In this document: positions 61,786-64,000 of the stretch, piece after piece
Layout: each line of letters begins with the position of its first letter
Numbering within the stretch: the stretch's first letter is position 1
Assembly (NCBI GenBank): GCA_965224595.1
Contig: OZ245058.1
Span: 3,038,001 to 3,102,000 of the forward strand
DNA length: 64,000 nucleotides
Direction of reading: 5' to 3'
DNA from: Aliivibrio_A sp016764915
Lineage (GTDB): Bacteria > Pseudomonadota > Gammaproteobacteria > Enterobacterales > Vibrionaceae
Made by a program: the position numbers and the translations under genes
Notes under the pieces: generated by a model
The model's input: only the letters and a program-made list of their open reading frames with translations
The model's database searches: none
What the model was told of the DNA's origin: nothing

Positions 61786-64000
61786 ATGTCCAATAATCAA
61801 AATGATCCATTTTTAGAGCGTGAAGCTCAAAAGTATGAAAATCCTATCCCAAGTAGAGAATTTATTCTTGATCTGCTTAAAAACTCTGATGCCCCAATGA
61901 ACAGAAATGATCTGTTTGAGGTATTAGGTCTTGCGGGTGAAGAACACTATGAAGGGCTTAGAAGACGACTTCGTGCTATGGAGCGAGATGGACAGCTGGT
62001 TTACACCCGTCGTCAATGTTATGCATTACCTGAGCGGCTGGAAATGGTCAAAGGAACTATCATTGGCCATAAAGATGGGTTTGGTTGGGTAAGACCGGAA
62101 GGCAGCATAGGCAAAGATAGTGATATTTCTCTGCCTTTTCATCAGATGCGCACGGTTATCCATGGCGATTATGTTTTAGTACAGCCATCTGGTTTGGATA
62201 AAAGGGGACGTAAAGAGGGTCGTTTAGTTCGTCTATTAGAAGCGCGTAAAACTCAATTAGTAGGACGTTTCTTTTTAGAGGATGGACTCTGCTACGTGGT
62301 TCCTGATGATACTCGAATTAGCCAAGATATCTTAATTGCCAAAGAACACCGTATGGAAGCTCGAATGGGTAATGTCGTGGTTTTTGACATTACTGATCGT
62401 GGTGGACGTTCTCGTGGTATGTCTGGCCAAGTGGTTGAAGTGCTTGGTGAGAGCATGGCTCCAGGCATGGAGATAGAAATTGCGTTAAGAACTCACAGCA
62501 TACCTAACGAGTGGCCAAACGCCGTGATTCAGCAAGTGAAAAACTTGCAAGAAGAAGTGCCAGAAGAGGCGAAAGAGGGAAGGGTTGATCTTAGAGATCT
62601 ACCGCTCGTTACCATCGATGGTGAAGATGCGCGCGATTTTGATGACGCTGTTTTCTGTGAAGCGAAAAAATCAGGTGGTTGGCGTTTATGGGTCGCCATT
62701 GCTGATGTAAGTCACTATGTTCGTCATAATAATGCGTTAGACAAAGAGGCCATTAATCGTGGGAACTCTGTCTACTTTCCTGCACAAGTTATTCCGATGC
62801 TACCTGAAGTTCTATCTAATGGTCTCTGCTCATTAAACCCACAAGTAGACCGTTTGTGCATGGTATGTGAAATAACTATTTCTGCGTCAGGAAAAATGTC
62901 AGGCTATCGTCATTATGAAGCAGTAATGAACTCTCATGCTCGTCTTACTTATACAAAAGTAGGTGCAATCTTAGAGGGGAATGATGAATTACGTGAACGT
63001 TACTCTGCAGTTGTGCCTCATTTAGAGCAATTGCATGAGATGTATAAAGTACTCAAAAAAGGGCGTGCAAAACGCGGCGCAATTGAGTTTGAAACTATAG
63101 AAACTAAATTTGTTTTTAATGCGGAAAGAAAAATTGAACGCATTGAACCTGTTGAGCGAAATGATGCACACAAACTTATTGAAGAGTGCATGATTTTAGC
63201 CAATATCGCTTCTGCTGCCTATGTAGAGAAGCTTAAAGAGCCTGCGCTGTATCGAGTTCATGATACGCCAAGTGAAGAGCGTCTGGTTGGCTTTAAAGAC
63301 TTTCTAAAAGAGTTAGGCTTAAGCATTGAAGGTGGTTTAAAACCGACACCAACAGATTATGCAGAGTTAATTCAATCTATATCCGAACGCCCTGATAAAG
63401 AGTTAATTCAAACTATGCTGCTGCGTTCGATGAAGCAAGCGGTGTACAACCCTGACAACGCAGGTCACTTTGGATTAGCGCTAAAACGTTACGCTCACTT
63501 TACGTCCCCTATCCGTCGTTACCCAGATTTACTGCTGCATCGTGCGATTAAGTATCTTATTGCAAAAGATAAAGATGCTGCTCATGAAGGCACTACACCA
63601 GCCGGTGGCCATCACTACTCTTATGAACAGATGGAGCAGTATGGAGAGCAATGCTCAATGACTGAGCGCAGAGCGGACGATGCCACTCGTGATGTGTCTG
63701 ATTGGCTTAAGTGCGAATACATGCAAGATCATGTAGGTGACGAGTTACAAGGTGTGATTGCTAATGTCACAGGTTTTGGATTCTTTGTACGTTTAACTGA
63801 GCTGCATATTGATGGTTTAGTGCATATAACCGCACTGGATAACGATTATTATCAATTTGATGTGGTAGGCCAGCGTTTGGTCGGTGAGAGCTCAGGTCAA
63901 ATTTATCGTCTTGGTGATTTGGTTACGGTTAAAGTGCTTGCGGTGAATTTAGAAAGTCGTCAAATTGACTTTGAAATCGCAGGGACAAAAAGAGTCGCTC
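61786..64000 (+). CDS. rnr: Exoribonuclease RNase R, 3' end beyond the window
   Basis: The first 738 codons of RNase R, a processive 3'-5' exoribonuclease that degrades structured RNA. The start is the ATG at 61786 (MSNNQNDPFLERE). An N-terminal winged helix-turn-helix (SREFILDLLKNSDAPMNRND) and cold-shock domains are followed by the RNB domain, whose metal-binding aspartates lie in DGEDARDFDDAV, and RHYEAVMNSHARLTY and HFTSPIRRYPDL are conserved. An S1 domain begins near residue 655 (GVIANVTGFGFFVRL). The reading frame is open to the right edge. Confidence 0.96.
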   Translation, partial: MSNNQNDPFLEREAQKYENPIPSREFILDLLKNSDAPMNRNDLFEVLGLAGEEHYEGLRRRLRAMERDGQLVYTRRQCYALPERLEMVKGTIIGHKDGFGWVRPEGSIGKDSDISLPFHQMRTVIHGDYVLVQPSGLDKRGRKEGRLVRLLEARKTQLVGRFFLEDGLCYVVPDDTRISQDILIAKEHRMEARMGNVVVFDITDRGGRSRGMSGQVVEVLGESMAPGMEIEIALRTHSIPNEWPNAVIQQVKNLQEEVPEEAKEGRVDLRDLPLVTIDGEDARDFDDAVFCEAKKSGGWRLWVAIADVSHYVRHNNALDKEAINRGNSVYFPAQVIPMLPEVLSNGLCSLNPQVDRLCMVCEITISASGKMSGYRHYEAVMNSHARLTYTKVGAILEGNDELRERYSAVVPHLEQLHEMYKVLKKGRAKRGAIEFETIETKFVFNAERKIERIEPVERNDAHKLIEECMILANIASAAYVEKLKEPALYRVHDTPSEERLVGFKDFLKELGLSIEGGLKPTPTDYAELIQSISERPDKELIQTMLLRSMKQAVYNPDNAGHFGLALKRYAHFTSPIRRYPDLLLHRAIKYLIAKDKDAAHEGTTPAGGHHYSYEQMEQYGEQCSMTERRADDATRDVSDWLKCEYMQDHVGDELQGVIANVTGFGFFVRLTELHIDGLVHITALDNDYYQFDVVGQRLVGESSGQIYRLGDLVTVKVLAVNLESRQIDFEIAGTKRVA

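Overview
This 64 kb window is chromosomal DNA from a gammaproteobacterium, almost certainly a member of the Vibrionaceae. The order dsbD-dcuA-aspA-fxsA-groES-groEL-epmB/efp-frdDCBA-epmA-psd-rsgA-orn-tRNA-Gly-queG-tsaE-amiB-mutL-miaA-hfq-hflX-hflK-hflC-DUF2065-purA-rnr is the same backbone seen around 93-95 min of the E. coli map. Vibrio-specific traits are the CrbS/CrbR acetate-switch pair next to acs, a MotX-type sodium-motor gene with a sigma-28 promoter beside rnr, and a long mixed tRNA-Gly/tRNA-fMet array.

Layout. 0-11 kb: acetate metabolism and its control (acs 5' end, a DnaQ-like exonuclease, a CBS/DUF294 protein, an MFS carrier, the sensor kinase CrbS, a sodium:solute symporter with its DUF4212 subunit, and the regulator CrbR). 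11-20.2 kb: a binding-protein-dependent ABC importer (AfuABC/FbpABC type) with a sigma-54 promoter, next to a three-gene PgtA/PgtB/PgtC-like sensing operon that probably controls it. 20.3-30.5 kb: DsbD, a decayed gene, anaerobic aspartate/fumarate genes (dcuA, aspA), fxsA, a VOC protein, a MATE exporter and groESL. 30.6-34.2 kb: an accessory island with a broken ParDE-like toxin-antitoxin pair and a DNA-cytosine methyltransferase facing a HEPN + DUF262 operon, a likely defence module. 34.3-46 kb: EF-P and its modifying enzymes EpmB and EpmA, fumarate reductase, two transporters, psd, rsgA and orn. 46.1-48.3 kb: seven initiator tRNAs, five tRNA-Gly(GCC) and five degenerate tRNA-Gly copies in tandem units. 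48.66-48.94 kb: a cluster of DnaA boxes in the position where E. coli carries datA. 49-64 kb: queG and the tsaE-amiB-mutL-miaA-hfq-hflXKC cluster, purA, motX and the 5' part of rnr, which runs off the window.

The parts most worth following up are the methyltransferase/HEPN/DUF262 island, the tRNA array with its pseudo-tRNAs, the datA-like DnaA-box cluster, and the sigma-54 promoter that links the ABC importer to its paralogous sensor system. All functions are read from sequence motifs, gene order and recalled family knowledge; no database search was possible.
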